The notes beneath the pieces were generated by a model. It was not told where the DNA came from. It made no database searches and worked only from the letters and a program-made list of their open reading frames with translations. The translations under genes were made by a program, and so were the position numbers. Of a DNA stretch of 64,000 nt, positions 47,311 to 58,790 are shown in pieces. The stretch spans positions 248,001 through 312,000 of the forward strand of contig WBMZ01014013.1 in NCBI GenBank assembly GCA_013400975.1. The letters run 5' to 3'. The DNA comes from Atrichornis clamosus. Taxonomy: Eukaryota; Chordata; Aves; Passeriformes; Menuridae. Position 1 is the stretch's first letter, and each line of letters begins with the position of its first letter.

Positions 47311-49854
47311 CAATTCACTTTATGGCGCGTACTGTGAAAATTCATTATTTAATATGAGCCTAAAAAAATCTATTGGTGCACTCTAGTAACTTGACTTTGA
47401 ATTATAAAAGAACGAGTAACACAGTATGTGGTGTCTTTAAGCTTGTAGTGAGACAGCCCAGCATATACTTAAAATGTCCTTTGTATGTCCCAATCAAGCA
47501 CAACATTTTTTCAGCCAACAAGCTGCTCTGTTTCCACATTTTTTCTATGTAGTTTTATGTGACTATTTTATATGTATAAATCTATGTGGTCATGTATGTG
47601 TCAAGTAATAAAAAAGGAGTACAACAATAAATGACCGATCTTAGGTCAGAAATCCTTTTGATTTCAAGTATTTTCATTTAAAAAACCAAAACAAAATCAA
47701 AGACATTTTCACCCACCAGTTTTCAGATAATGGAAATCACAGCTACTTAAAACAGGCTAACTCACTAAATACCTTCATAATTTTACAGGCGACTTGGGGA
47801 AAAAACGCACTTTAAAGTCTGTGGGCCCCACAGCCACGACTGTGTCAGGTGATACTGAAGCTACCTTACAGCTCCTAAGTCCTCCCCCTCCTCCCCAGCC
47901 TGGCTCTGCTCTGGAAAAGGCAATTTCTCCATCCCACAGACCTGTCAAATGCTAAGACAATAACTGAAAAAAAATTAACTTACACTGAACAGTGAACTTA
48001 CACTAACAGAAAACACCAGGATGTCTCAGGGTAGTTCTCCCTTGTTCCCAGCCCTGTTGACTTGTGCTGCAGCATCACAACTGCACCATCTCTGTGCCTC
48101 TGGAAAACACCATCAAGGGAGCAGGAGCAGGGCCATTCCTCTTTGCAGAGTGTAACAGCAGGAGCAGTGGGTCTGGACCACACCAAAGCACACCTTGGTT
48201 TTGCTGCTGACGCTCACAAAGCGCAGCCTCACCTGGGCAGGCTGCACTCCCAGCCCATTTCTGCTTCAGAGAACATCAAAGCTGCAGCACAGTTTTGTAG
48301 TTTACAAAATGCCAAATAGCATCAGCTATGCAGTGAGATGGGTTGACTAATGACTGCATTTACAGCTGATGACTGTTTCAAAGCCGCACTCTAATTTTTT
48401 TATTATACTTTTATGTTACAAACATATACAATTAAAATTTTTGCAATTATTTATCCTAACAAAATTAAAACACGCAAAATAAACCTCAGACGGGCCATAA
48501 GTTCTGTGAGTTTTTTCTTTCCCCCTTTATGTCTAATTCATTCTCTTTAATTCCTTACTTCTTATAGCAGCAGTTTGATATAATAAACCATAGTTTGTAA
48601 AAGCCATTAAGAGTAAGCTTGCTAGTAGCAATCCTATTAAGTTACCTCATCAAGTGATGTGCTGTAATGTTCTCACATCAACTTTCTTTAGCTTTTCATT
48701 GCAGCATTTCTAAGTGGCTCAGATTCCTTAAGTCTAAAAGTGTTTTGTGTTGAAATGATGAGCAAAAATTTCTTAATGGGGCATAGAAAGGTAGAAGCAA
48801 TGTAAAAAATCAAGTTCAGTTACAAAAGTATTTTTGAAAAATCAGTAATATTGTAACAGCATTAATTAAAAGAAGGATTGGGGTTCCTATTACAGGGCAG
48901 AGAAATAAGTTGACAGTCGAGTGAGATTCTTCTCAAAGTTCAGAGTGACAATGCCCAATCTCGATTCCGTTAGCCCATTTCTGCCAAGGTAAATTACCAT
49001 TCCTTCCCCTGGCAGCCACATTGTGATCTCCTCTTCCACATTCCCTACTTCCCACTGGCAATTACAAGCTCAAACCCAGCACACTTCACCATGTTCATCA
49101 CAGTTATCACACGCTTTTAAGTTTCATATAGCCTTAAGTCTAAAATGCTGAGAAGAAACATTCACCCAAAAGCTGGATACAAGATAAAACTCAATTCATG
49201 AGCCACATCAGGCAACATCTTATTTTTTCTTTAAAAAATCATGTAGTTAGTAGTGATAGAGCTGCTGTACTTCCTAAGTCAGGATCAAGTATGCTTAATA
49301 AAATGTGTTTGGTTATTGAATTATGACATTTCTAATTACAACTAGTATGAAATGATTAATAAAAACTGAATGGGAATTTTTTCTTTCCTAACCATCTTCT
49401 CAAAAACAAGTTGCGATAACGTTTGAGCATTTCATTATTTTCAAGTGTATTGCACACCAGCCTTTACGATATTCATATTTCTCTTTCATAATGTTTCAGG
49501 ATATACATTTTTCTATTCTCCTTCTGCTTGGCAAATATCCAATGTTTTTGGTTTGTAATAAATAAAGCCACGGCACAAATTTCTTGGGCATGTTACTTTT
49601 CTATAAATCCTCACGCTTCCTTTTACTTCTCTGTCAAATTCGAAATATTTTTACCCTTGCAGGTTTATTTTTTCTCTTTTTATCATAATCGGGGCTTTTA
49701 AGATGAAGCAATTCAATTGCCAGGACTCCTAGCCAGGCAAAGGTAACATGCACACAAAGCTATAAAATGCAAGACAATTATACCAATGCTATTTATGGTT
49801 TATGTCTTCTTTTATATTCTCATGGAAAAAGAATGTTTCAGTGATAACGCCACT
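47311..49854. other. AT-rich unique noncoding DNA
   Basis: No gene or transposon recognised. A GC-richer patch at 48030-48260 has frames on both strands without domains. Confidence 0.5.
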
Positions 49855-49938
49855 TGTCAAACTCTGGAGACTTGAGTTCCACTGGCATCCTCCAACAAGT
49901 CACTCACTTGCTGTACCTCGTTTAATGGAAATGCACAG
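49855..49938 (+). mobile_element. Possible ancient MIR-like SINE relic
   Basis: The order of a CTTGAGTTCC phrase, then CAAGTCACT, then a CTGTACCTCGTTT phrase and AATGGA resembles the core of old tRNA-derived SINEs of the MIR type, which survive as relics in birds. The match is by eye, short and heavily diverged. Confidence 0.2.
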
Positions 49939-50589
49939 CATTGGCAGCATGGCCAACTAAAAGTTCTCAAGAAAGGGGGTATTGAACAGGAAATAATTGC
50001 TCTGCTCAAAGACATGAGAAAAGGGAAAGACTATAAAACTATTGAGTGACTGGAGAAACTAAGGAGGTAACGTCTGGTTCACTTTTTCCTCACATCATAT
50101 TTTGCAGGATGAGCTCTGCTCATCTGTGCTGCTGTGAATTCTCTCTACTGGGCTGTCATTTCCTGATCATGGCATCCAACCCTGGACAAGGATCTCTGGG
50201 ATAGCCACACCTCTGCTCAAGGTATCCCAGCTGAAGTTGATATACTTTGTTTTTTGCCCAGTGTAAGGTAATTTAGAGAATTGTAAAAAAGCTTTTTTTT
50301 TAATAAAAAATCCAGAGATGCCAGTTTTAATTTAGATTTCACTAATCCAAGCTGTGCAAATTTTAATTTTCATTTTTCTTTTCTTTTTTCCTGTAAGGGT
50401 TTGCACTGATGACATATCTTAAGGGGCAGGACATAGATTCTGCAGGACTGGCAATTGGTCAGCACCGGCCGAACCTTCAGCCACAGCCTGGTAATTGCTC
50501 TCATTTCACTGCACCTCTCTTGCAGTGGCTCAGCTCAGAGTGGTCCGAGGCTGTTTGCCTTCACTCGTCTGATCCCAACACGGCGATCC
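49939..50589. other. Unique noncoding DNA
   Basis: No gene recognised. An 8-bp inverted repeat (CTGGGATA at 50196, TATCCCAG at 50223) and a poly-T patch near 50292 are present. Confidence 0.5.
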
Positions 50590-50960
50590 TGATGGAATGA
50601 TCCCTGTGCAGCGAGGCACTGGGGAGCCATGGCACGATTCACCTGAGCAGCCTGCGCTGAGGCTGGGCTGGGCAGTCCCCGAGCGGCAGCACCGCCTCGC
50701 CAGCCCTGACACCGGGAGCCCCGGGGAAGCTCCCGCCAGGAAGCTCCCGCCGGGAAGCTCTTGCCTGGCGCGGCCTCTCCCCTGAGCGCAGCAGGAACCC
50801 CTGGTGCAGACACCCTTCGGGCCGCTGGGCTTTGTGAAAAGCAACACAGCCGCTCAAGTGGCCACAAAAGGAGGAAGCTGCCTCCACACACAGGGCCTGC
50901 ACAGCACGTTGGGAACTCCCACCCTGCATCCGCCCAACACTACCCCAGCGCAGGGCTCTC
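50590..50960. promoter_or_regulatory. Second CpG-rich patch, possible CpG island
   Basis: Between about 50645 and 50825 roughly fifteen CpGs occur in DNA near 70 percent G+C, an observed/expected ratio of about 0.7 by hand estimate. Six overlapping frames on both strands are the usual by-product of GC-rich sequence. It may be a promoter, an orphan CpG island or a GC-rich repeat. Part of the GC content comes from a 14-bp tandem repeat inside it. Confidence 0.35.
50725..50766 (+). repeat. 14-bp tandem repeat, three copies
   Basis: Units start at 50725, 50739 and 50753. The first two are GGAAGCTCCCGCC followed by A or G, and the third is GGAAGCTCTTGCCT. The tract is a minisatellite seed inside the CpG-rich patch. 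Confidence 0.8.
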
Positions 50961-52369
50961 ACCGTGCGAAGGGACGCTAGATTTACTCCCTATTGCTATT
51001 CCTCTTTTTATTCTGTTTTTATTAAGCCATTTCTATTCAGACCTTTCTTACTGAGACCCAGAAAGAACCCCTCACCATCTCTCTCCCCCCTTGCAGGACA
51101 GGACCCAGCTGGACTGCAGATGAACACGTACCTGCAGCCCTCAGGGGATTCTCTACTCACAGAATGCCCTGTTCTGCAGGACTGACACAAGCGTTTCTAC
51201 TTCAACACCTTCTCATTGTGTTTATATTTAATTGACCAGTGAAGTAATTACTTCCTCCAGAAAGAAATCAATTTAGTTTCCTATATTTTCCTTACTTTCT
51301 TTTGTTGCAGCCAGTGCAATAGAGATGGCCAATGTTGTTTCTAATTCTTCCTATTCAGTTCTTCAGTTCTACGAAAAAGGTATTTCTTGCCCAGTTTGCA
51401 GCTCCTGTTTCCCATGTTACATGCCCTGGCAGTTAGCTGTGTTTCTGCTGCCTACTTTTCCTAGTTATTGGACTAAGGGAACAATATTTTTTCCCATATT
51501 GGTTTCTGTACAGAATTAAAAGCCTATTTCAAAAGGAAACATTTAAAATCCAAAAGCAGTACTCTCTGCAAGCTTCTCACAAATATCACAGAATTCTTAA
51601 CAACATATGGTATTGTTTTAAATAAGTACATTCCTTCTGTTGTCCATCTCTAGCAAGCCTGGAAACGTTCTGGTGTCCCCAGCCCAAGTAATCCACAACA
51701 CAAAAATGCTGCAAAATTCTTTTTAAACTCTAATGTTTTCACAGGGGTATACCTTCCTACGTTTTATAAACCTACTTTATTTTATTACATACATTCATAT
51801 AAAAACTATAAACCAGGTTTTACATCACTTTCAGCTTTTGACCATTCATCAGTTTTCCATGATAAAGCCACAGCAAAATCAATATCCTTGTAAAGCCAAG
51901 CTGTCAAAAGTTACTAGACTATTTCCAAAGGCAATTCCAATGAGACAGACTACCAGATGTTTTCAATATATTTTATATAAGATTGCATGATAATTTTAGT
52001 GGGACCGAAGGAAACAATACAGCAGGAAGTGCTGTGAGGTTTGACATTTTAAATAGCGAGCCCAATTGATTTTTACAAGATATCAGAGACAAAAATGCCA
52101 TTTCTGGAAAATTTATACCCAAACATTCATCCACAGAACTTAAGAGCAATTGTGTCGCCTAACAGCAAGGAAAGGAGATAGCCTTTATCAACAGTCACCG
52201 TAAAAATGTTCTCTCTACCTATGTGTATGTGGGCACGCCTGTACTTACACACAAAGGTATTTAAAATACACACCATGTATAGGTGTATGGAAGCACAGGC
52301 ACTCCACTGCATTAGTTTTGCCCTCCTGCTGATTTACAGTTTTATTTCTTAGAGAAGACTGCCAATTAT
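50961..52369. other. Unique noncoding DNA
   Basis: No gene or transposon recognised. Confidence 0.5.
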
Positions 52370-52725
52370 GATTAAAATTCCCCTTATAATTAATTCAAAA
52401 TTTTATTAAATCCAGCTTTCATAACTTTAAATATAATAATGCCAGCCAAGCCAGGGCAAAGAATATGTCTAGTCATTAATTTTACTTGTATCATTTCTCA
52501 TTCCTCAAAAAAAATGGCAATAAAAGGATCCCTCCTTAGAAATCAGCCTAGCCGTGGCCATACTCATCTCCATAATAGCACAATTTCCAATTCACGCCTC
52601 ATTTTCATTAATGTTTCTAGCCATAAATTTTTAAGCATATGATAAAAAATTTCTGAAGCGGCATAAAACCAACATGAAGAGGGAGTTCATTAGTATGTGA
52701 CCCTAATTAGAAATTCCATATTAAC
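52370..52725. promoter_or_regulatory. Candidate conserved noncoding element
   Basis: Repeat-free, information-rich sequence with several TAATTA/TTAAT homeodomain-like words, CATTAATTTT near 52475 and CTAATTAGAAA near 52703. There is no coding-like frame of note. It looks like an enhancer-type element by texture only. Confidence 0.3.
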
Positions 52726-54265
52726 TTCCTATTTCTACTTGTGCATATCCAACAGCAGCAGGCCTAATATGCTGTGTATCAGTTGTACATTTGTTTTAAG
52801 AGCTCTTTCCCCTCCCTTACTCATTTTTATTTTTACACAATTTCTATGTTTCCCCTGCTATTGAATAAGTCAACAGACAACTGTATCACAGCAGCACCTT
52901 TTGTGTCACAAATTATCATGGAGAATTGTAAGAAGCTACCAGCCCAATGCTTTATTAATGATACCAGATCATAAAAAGAAAGGGGAAATTGCTGACTCCA
53001 ACTCTTTTCTAATGTTGGGTGATAAAAATGCTACTTCAGGATTCAGAAGGTTAAGTTCTAATGTGTATTTTGAATAGAGTATGCTGAAATAATTGCCTCA
53101 TAAAGCAATGCATTGACCAGCCTGCTAATGGCTGTATAGTGCAAAACTCAGCAAAGAGTGCCAAGCTCACTGGAAAAAATGCTGTGGCACTACTTTTGTA
53201 GCTTTCCATATTAAGTTAACTTTACCCTTTTCCACTTTTTTGTTTTTAATCCTGCCAGAAGAAAACCCTCCCACCTAAACCATTACTGACTCCTTTCTGC
53301 TGTGTTAGGAGCAAATTACTAAAATGTAATCCCCAAAAAAGCAAACAAGCAAATTTGAAATCTGAATGCAACAGTAAGAAATCACAATCATATTTCACTA
53401 GTTGGAACCTAATTACTAACTTATTTTTCTGGTTTACTGCTAGTTTCAGTTTGATATCAAGCCAGCAGCCAAACTGAAACCAAAGCAACAATTGCATTTT
53501 AAAATATGAATGGATTTCTAGTCTATAAACTTTTCATCAACGAGATAAAGAAGAATTCTCTCTACACACTCTAGGCATTGAAGCAGCACAGCAGTGCTTT
53601 GAGTCTGTCCCTGTTTATGAAACACCAAAGAAAAACCAAATAATCAAAAAGAGGTCAATGTCCGTGTAGAGGCACACAATCTCTACACGTTGCACCCAGA
53701 ATTAAGGAAAAAATTACATTAACACCTCCTATCAGGTACCACTAGAGCCCCATTTTCATCCAGTGACCATGTTATCATCAGTGAAACTTCAAGCACACCG
53801 CTGCCACGTTTTCAGCTTCCAACCTTCCTGCAGTCAGGCAGTGGCTTGAGAACGAACTGGGTTCAGTCACTGACAGAGCTTTGAGTGCGAGTCATGAGAA
53901 ACCCAGCGTTCAGAGCAAGCCTCCGGTTCCCAAACGCCCCCTTCCCTTCCCTTCCCAGTGACCTGCAGAGCACTGACATTACCTCCCAACCTTTACCCTG
54001 CTCACAGCCCCGTTCTAAGAGGGGCTACCTAGCACTCCCACGTGAAAAAAGCTGTAATAGCATATAGGATACCCACACTCTCAGAGCTTACATTTGGCTG
54101 CCAAGAAACTAGGCAATTTTAGGAGAAGCTCTCAGTGTTAGAATTTACAGTCCCACAAAAGGCTAATAAAACTTAAATTATAATGTTTGCACTGATAAAA
54201 ATATAAAGCCATAACCCATCCTCCCTGAATTGTGTAGGTAGAGCCTCAAGGTACACTCAAGTGCT
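52726..54265. other. Unique noncoding DNA
   Basis: No gene recognised. A 9-bp perfect inverted repeat, CGTGTAGAG (53663-53671) and CTCTACACG (53681-53689), is present. A hairpin of this size is expected a few times by chance in this length of DNA. Confidence 0.5.
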
Positions 54266-54360
54266 TTGCTTTTTACTTTTTTCTTTACATCTTTTTTTGG
54301 GGTTTTTGTTTTTTTTTTTTTTTTGGTTGGTTTGTGTTTGTTTGTGGTTTTTTTTTTTTT
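54266..54360. repeat. T/G-rich low-complexity tract
   Basis: Nearly 100 bases of T runs broken by G, GG and GGGG, the largest T/G tract in the window and the mirror image of the A/C tracts. Confidence 0.8.
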
Positions 54361-56367
54361 AGTGTACCTAAATTAAGGGAATTATCAATAATTTTAATTT
54401 GAGAAACAACAGATTAAAGCACTCAACCAAGTTAATGACAAAACTCCTCTTGGCTTCAAAGATTTTTGTATTTAGAGTCAGATACAACCTCTTACAAACA
54501 TTTCTAGTATGTTGGTAACTACTACAAATATCTAAGAACTTACCCCTCACACAAATATATTCTGAGCTGAGATGGGTTTAGAGGGGTGGTAAATATTTGA
54601 CTGTCACATTCTGTTAAAATAGAGAATGGTAAAACAATTACCAGAGTGAAATAAAAACTTGCCCAGGCTTAGTCAAAAAATCTCAAACTAAAAAATGCAA
54701 TGAAGAATTTCACTGAATGTACCAATACATTGTACTAATATGTACCAACACCAGTATTTGGAAATAAACCTACTGTGAAGGTACTAAGTTTTAAAAAGTC
54801 CTTGGTTTTGTCTTGATTGACAGATGTGCAATTTTAAAAGACAAATCATTCATGAAAAAAACACTGACATCTCTCTACGTTATAAAAACTAATGGACCAG
54901 AACACTGATTACTGGAAGAATAAATCAGCTTTTGAGATCTTAAGATATCATAAACTAAGCATCACACACTGTGGATATGAGACGTATTACCAGAACCATT
55001 TGATTGATTTATTGTTAGTTTGCAATCATTCTTTTCAACTGTTTTTTTTTTTCCAACCCATTTTCACTAGTGAACAAATATATTAAAAGCCCTTTGAGTG
55101 CAATGTGTATCAACAATTTCAACTTTTTCAAAAAGATTTATTACTAACAGCAATTAAAGGCTTGGTGTTATTTTGAAAAGTGTCCCTATAACTTCCTTTA
55201 ATGGAACACAGAATAAAAGCAAACCAGAGCAGTCTTTTCAGACTGCTGCCTTATATGAAAATTCACAGACACCTCAAATTCCTGATTCACTTTCAGGGTA
55301 AAAATGAAAATTATTTTCAGTATTTCTATTCTCCTCACCCTCCTCCACACACATACATACTATTTTTCCCCCTGGGAAATAGTAAAAAAGAACTATTAGT
55401 TATTACTATAAGTAGTAGTCAAAATCCTGTCAAGAAGCAATTTTGATAGATTGCTATTTGAATAAAAATAAGACAGGCATTGTATTTATGTGACAAGTAT
55501 AGATGTGAGATTAAATGATATCATGAAACTTCAGGATAAGTTTTTTTTTTAATTATCTCTGTTTGGATCAAGCACATTAAGATGAGACAAGCCAAAGTTA
55601 GCTCCAATTCACATAACTTAGCAACGACGTGACCCACTTGAAATTTCTTTTCTAAGACTTGGCTGACTTAGCCAAAGCTAAGGCACACATCTCAATATAA
55701 TGGGCCAGAACATCAATCAAGACTTATTTTTAATCCTTTACTGCTATTCTGAATTCTTTTGGAAACTTAGTTAGATTTAATTATTCAAATATATGTTTTC
55801 ATTGAACTCTGCTACTTTTACTCATTTTCTAAAAAAACAATGGGAAAAGGATAAGCATAGGAAATTATGGCATTTACAAAAGGCTATAATTTAAAACTAA
55901 TATTTGCCTATATTTTATTTATAACAAATGGCATCTGCATTCCAGTCTAACAGGTTTTTTTGCATATACCTTTGACTCTTCAATTACAGGCTTTGGAGCA
56001 GAGTTCAAGTAAACAAAATAACAAGTTAAAGAGCAATCAGAGAGACTGAATCAGGTGGATTTGAATGTGAACCTGACACCTCTGGCTGAGTGCCTTAATC
56101 ACCTCAGCTGCTCTGGGCATTCACTTAGCCCCATGTTAGAACCCTTTAACTTTCTATCAAAAAATTTAACAGGCAGAATTCAAGCCACATGTAGAAACTC
56201 ATATGAGGTATCAGAGTGAAAGTTTAGTCCCAGTAAATACTTCACTACATTTATTAAGTCAAATCATGCCCAGGAAGGGATGTTCAGGGATGGTTGCAAG
56301 AAGGTATTTCAGTTTACCCTATACAGTGTGTGGGAATGCTCAACTATGGGTTGCATTTTGGTCTTGA
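54361..56367. other. AT-rich unique noncoding DNA
   Basis: No gene or transposon recognised. Confidence 0.55.
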
Positions 56368-56800
56368 GAATCACACCAGCACAGAATAACTCAGGTTGGA
56401 AAGGCTCTCAAGAGATTCCAAGCAGAAACTCCTGATTAAAGCACAGTCATCACTCCATGGTTGCCCAGGGTTTGATCCAGATGCTCCTTGGAAACCTCCA
56501 ACAGTGGAGATCACACAGCTGCCTCCCCGAGCAACCTGTTCTAAAGCTTCCCTCTTCACAGGGGAAAATCTTTTCCGTGTCCACTTTGAACCTACCTTGT
56601 TTTAACTTGCATTTCCCCTCCTCTTGCCAGGTACCTCTGTGGGGAAGCAGGCTCTGTCTTCTTATCTCCTCACAGGCACTCAGGGGCTGCTCTTGGGTTC
56701 CCCCAGACTTCTGCTCTCCAAGCTGAACAAGCCCTGTTCCCTCGGGGTCTCCTCCCAGGCCCTGGGCTGCATCCCTGACCATCGGGAGGGACCCTCTGCA
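56368..56800 (-). mobile_element. CR1 LINE 3' fragment, minus orientation
   Basis: Starts with a diverged CR1 end (agcacagaataactcaggtt) and continues through gatgctccttggaaacctcc, then TTCTAAAGCTTCC and CTCCAAGCTGAACAAGCCC. These are the inverted forms of the CR1 3' untranslated region and its upstream sequence. About 430 bases are recognisable, so it is older but longer than the copy at 31256. Frames at 56371-56884 on both strands are shadows. Confidence 0.88.
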
Positions 56801-57249
56801 CCGTTTCCTTCTTTTCACAGTTTTGAGCAGACAAAAACTAAGAGGCACAGGGAGTGCTGAGGAGAGATAATCACTTCCCACCACACTTTAAATCAAAGCA
56901 CCTGGGCTGCCAGGTGCCAACGCTTGCCACTCCAACCTGTTTCAATTATTCCACCTGTTTTCCTCTGTGGACTCTAAGGGTCATGCCACGGCAATCTCCC
57001 AAAAGAAGCTGCTCAAAGAAGGCTCTTGGGGGCCCAGGAGAGTGGCTGGCCTGAAGAAAGACTATAAACTGGGAAGAGGGGAGAAGGAGAGTTACCAGCA
57101 GCTCTGTGGAGGGGTTATGGAAGGGGCTGATGAGCAAAGGGAACACAAAATCAGTAAAACAAGGTTTACATGAAGTCTCCTCAAGAACGTCCCTTTAAAA
57201 GCAAGAAAGGGCCTATAAAGCAAAATGATGGACAATGTAGTGAGGCACA
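56801..57249. other. Spacer between two CR1 copies
   Basis: Not clearly CR1. Frames overlap on both strands without domains. It may contain further, too-diverged CR1 sequence. Confidence 0.45.
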
Positions 57250-57535
57250 AGCAGCCCAGGAGGTTCCTGCATGTGGAGTGCAGTGATGAACACATTCCTG
57301 CTGACCAGCCTGGGTGAGGGGGACAGAGGGCCCTCAGGAAGGGTGTTGGTGACACCAAACTGGGCGGCGTGGCTGACCAGAGGGTCGTGCTGACATCCAG
57401 AGGGGCCTGACCACTGGAGCAGACTGCCCAGACAGGGTGTGAAATCTCCAGCCTTGGAAATATGCAGAAGAGGCTGGACTATAAAGAGTAGCCTACTCCA
57501 GGATATCCCTGCTTGAGCAGGGGAGCTGGAGACAT
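57250..57535 (+). mobile_element. CR1 LINE fragment, plus orientation, internally deleted
   Basis: The phrase ggtgacaccaaactgggcgg, with a gagggtcg and CATCCAGAGGGGCCTGA run after it, matches the CR1 region just before the site represented at 6509. It then jumps near 57410 to CACTGGAGCAGACTGCCCAG and a CTTGGAAATATGCAGAAG phrase, which belong closer to the 3' end, and ends near CTGCTTGAGCAGGGG. The skipped part indicates an internal deletion of several hundred bases relative to a full CR1. Confidence 0.85.
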
Positions 57536-58434
57536 TCAACACCAATTCTAAATTCTGGCACAGAAATGCTAGGTTTATTCCTAATTTTCCACAAAAATGC
57601 CACATATAAAATGCAGTCATATAATTGTGTTATAGACATAGTGTGTTGTAACTTGGATATTTGTTTCTAAGTTATTTTTGTTGCATGTAATACTTTGGGC
57701 AATGCAGACAAGATAGATGGGAATTTCTATATTATTATTTTTTCCTAACTCTTTTCTGTATTTTTTTGCCAATATCCCTTGCATAACCTAATATATAGTA
57801 AGATTAACAGACAAAGACAGTGTACAGTTGGTCCCCAGAATATTATGGGTTATATTCTTGCTATCTCTTGACTGTGTTCTCTTCATCTCACTAGTGTGTA
57901 TGCCATTGAAATTCTGAAATTATTTCACTCTTTTGCTTTCAAGAATAACAGTCAAACACAATGATAGTCACACAGGTACAGAGGTCTGGAAAATAAAATT
58001 ATTATGTTTTTTCCTAGTGGCCTTCAGTTAATATATATATATCTGGAACCTCATTTGCAATCCACTTCTACATATTGTGCATGAGTATCATAGCATTGTG
58101 TGGGGAGAATAGCTAAAAAATAGCTGTATAGCCAGAAAAGGAGGAAAAAGAAAACTCATGTCAAGCCACTGCAACTTGAGAGAAAAGCTGAGGACCCTTT
58201 CTCGAAGAGAATCACACTTATTGTCTTGGCTTCAGAAAAAAACATGACCTGATAAGAACCTGAACATTCCTAACTCCCAGTCATGCAAACAAATCATGGT
58301 TCTAACCTGACATAAAGCTGAAAGTTTCATTCTGTGTCAGTACTTTTGAGTTATTTATAGCTAAAAGAAACACGCTCAACTGGAAGCTATATTTAGGAAA
58401 AGCTGGGAATTTTAAAAATAGGACCCAGACATGA
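57536..58434. other. AT-rich unique noncoding DNA
   Basis: A short AT dinucleotide tract lies at 58030-58042. No gene recognised. Confidence 0.55.
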
Positions 58435-58790
58435 ATTTGCAGTGCCATTAAGCTGCTGGTTCAAAACGTCTGTGTGACATATTGACAACTTTTTCTGGTT
58501 GGCTATTTATCTTTTGCCTTCTCCCCCCACCACATTTTTTTTTCCTCTCTTTTTTTTTTTAACATACATCTTTCTCTATTGCTTCCTCGCTAGCACTGAT
58601 AGCTCCAGCTAGTTCATAAATTCCATTGCTGCCTGCTGCCATGGGATGTGGTCATGCAGAAAATATTTCATAGCGGAGAGTGTTAGCTAGCTAGAGGCAG
58701 TATTGTCGATCATTACTGGGAACTGCAGCTACTGGTATGTGACTGTGTATTCATTTCATGCATTATAACACCTAATGTACATGACAAAAT
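58435..58790. promoter_or_regulatory. Candidate conserved noncoding element
   Basis: Apart from a T-rich interruption at 58535-58561, this is dense non-repetitive sequence with CAGCTAG-type words, TAGCTAGCTA near 58685 and a GTCGATCATTA word near 58706. No coding frame of note on the plus strand. Enhancer-like by texture; not tested. Confidence 0.3.

Noticed and set aside
53663..53689. 9-bp perfect inverted repeat
   Set aside because: A few such repeats are expected by chance in 64 kb.
56371..57620. Cluster of frames of 60-144 codons on both strands
   Set aside because: They overlap two CR1 copies and the spacer, and the frames shift without any domain continuity.
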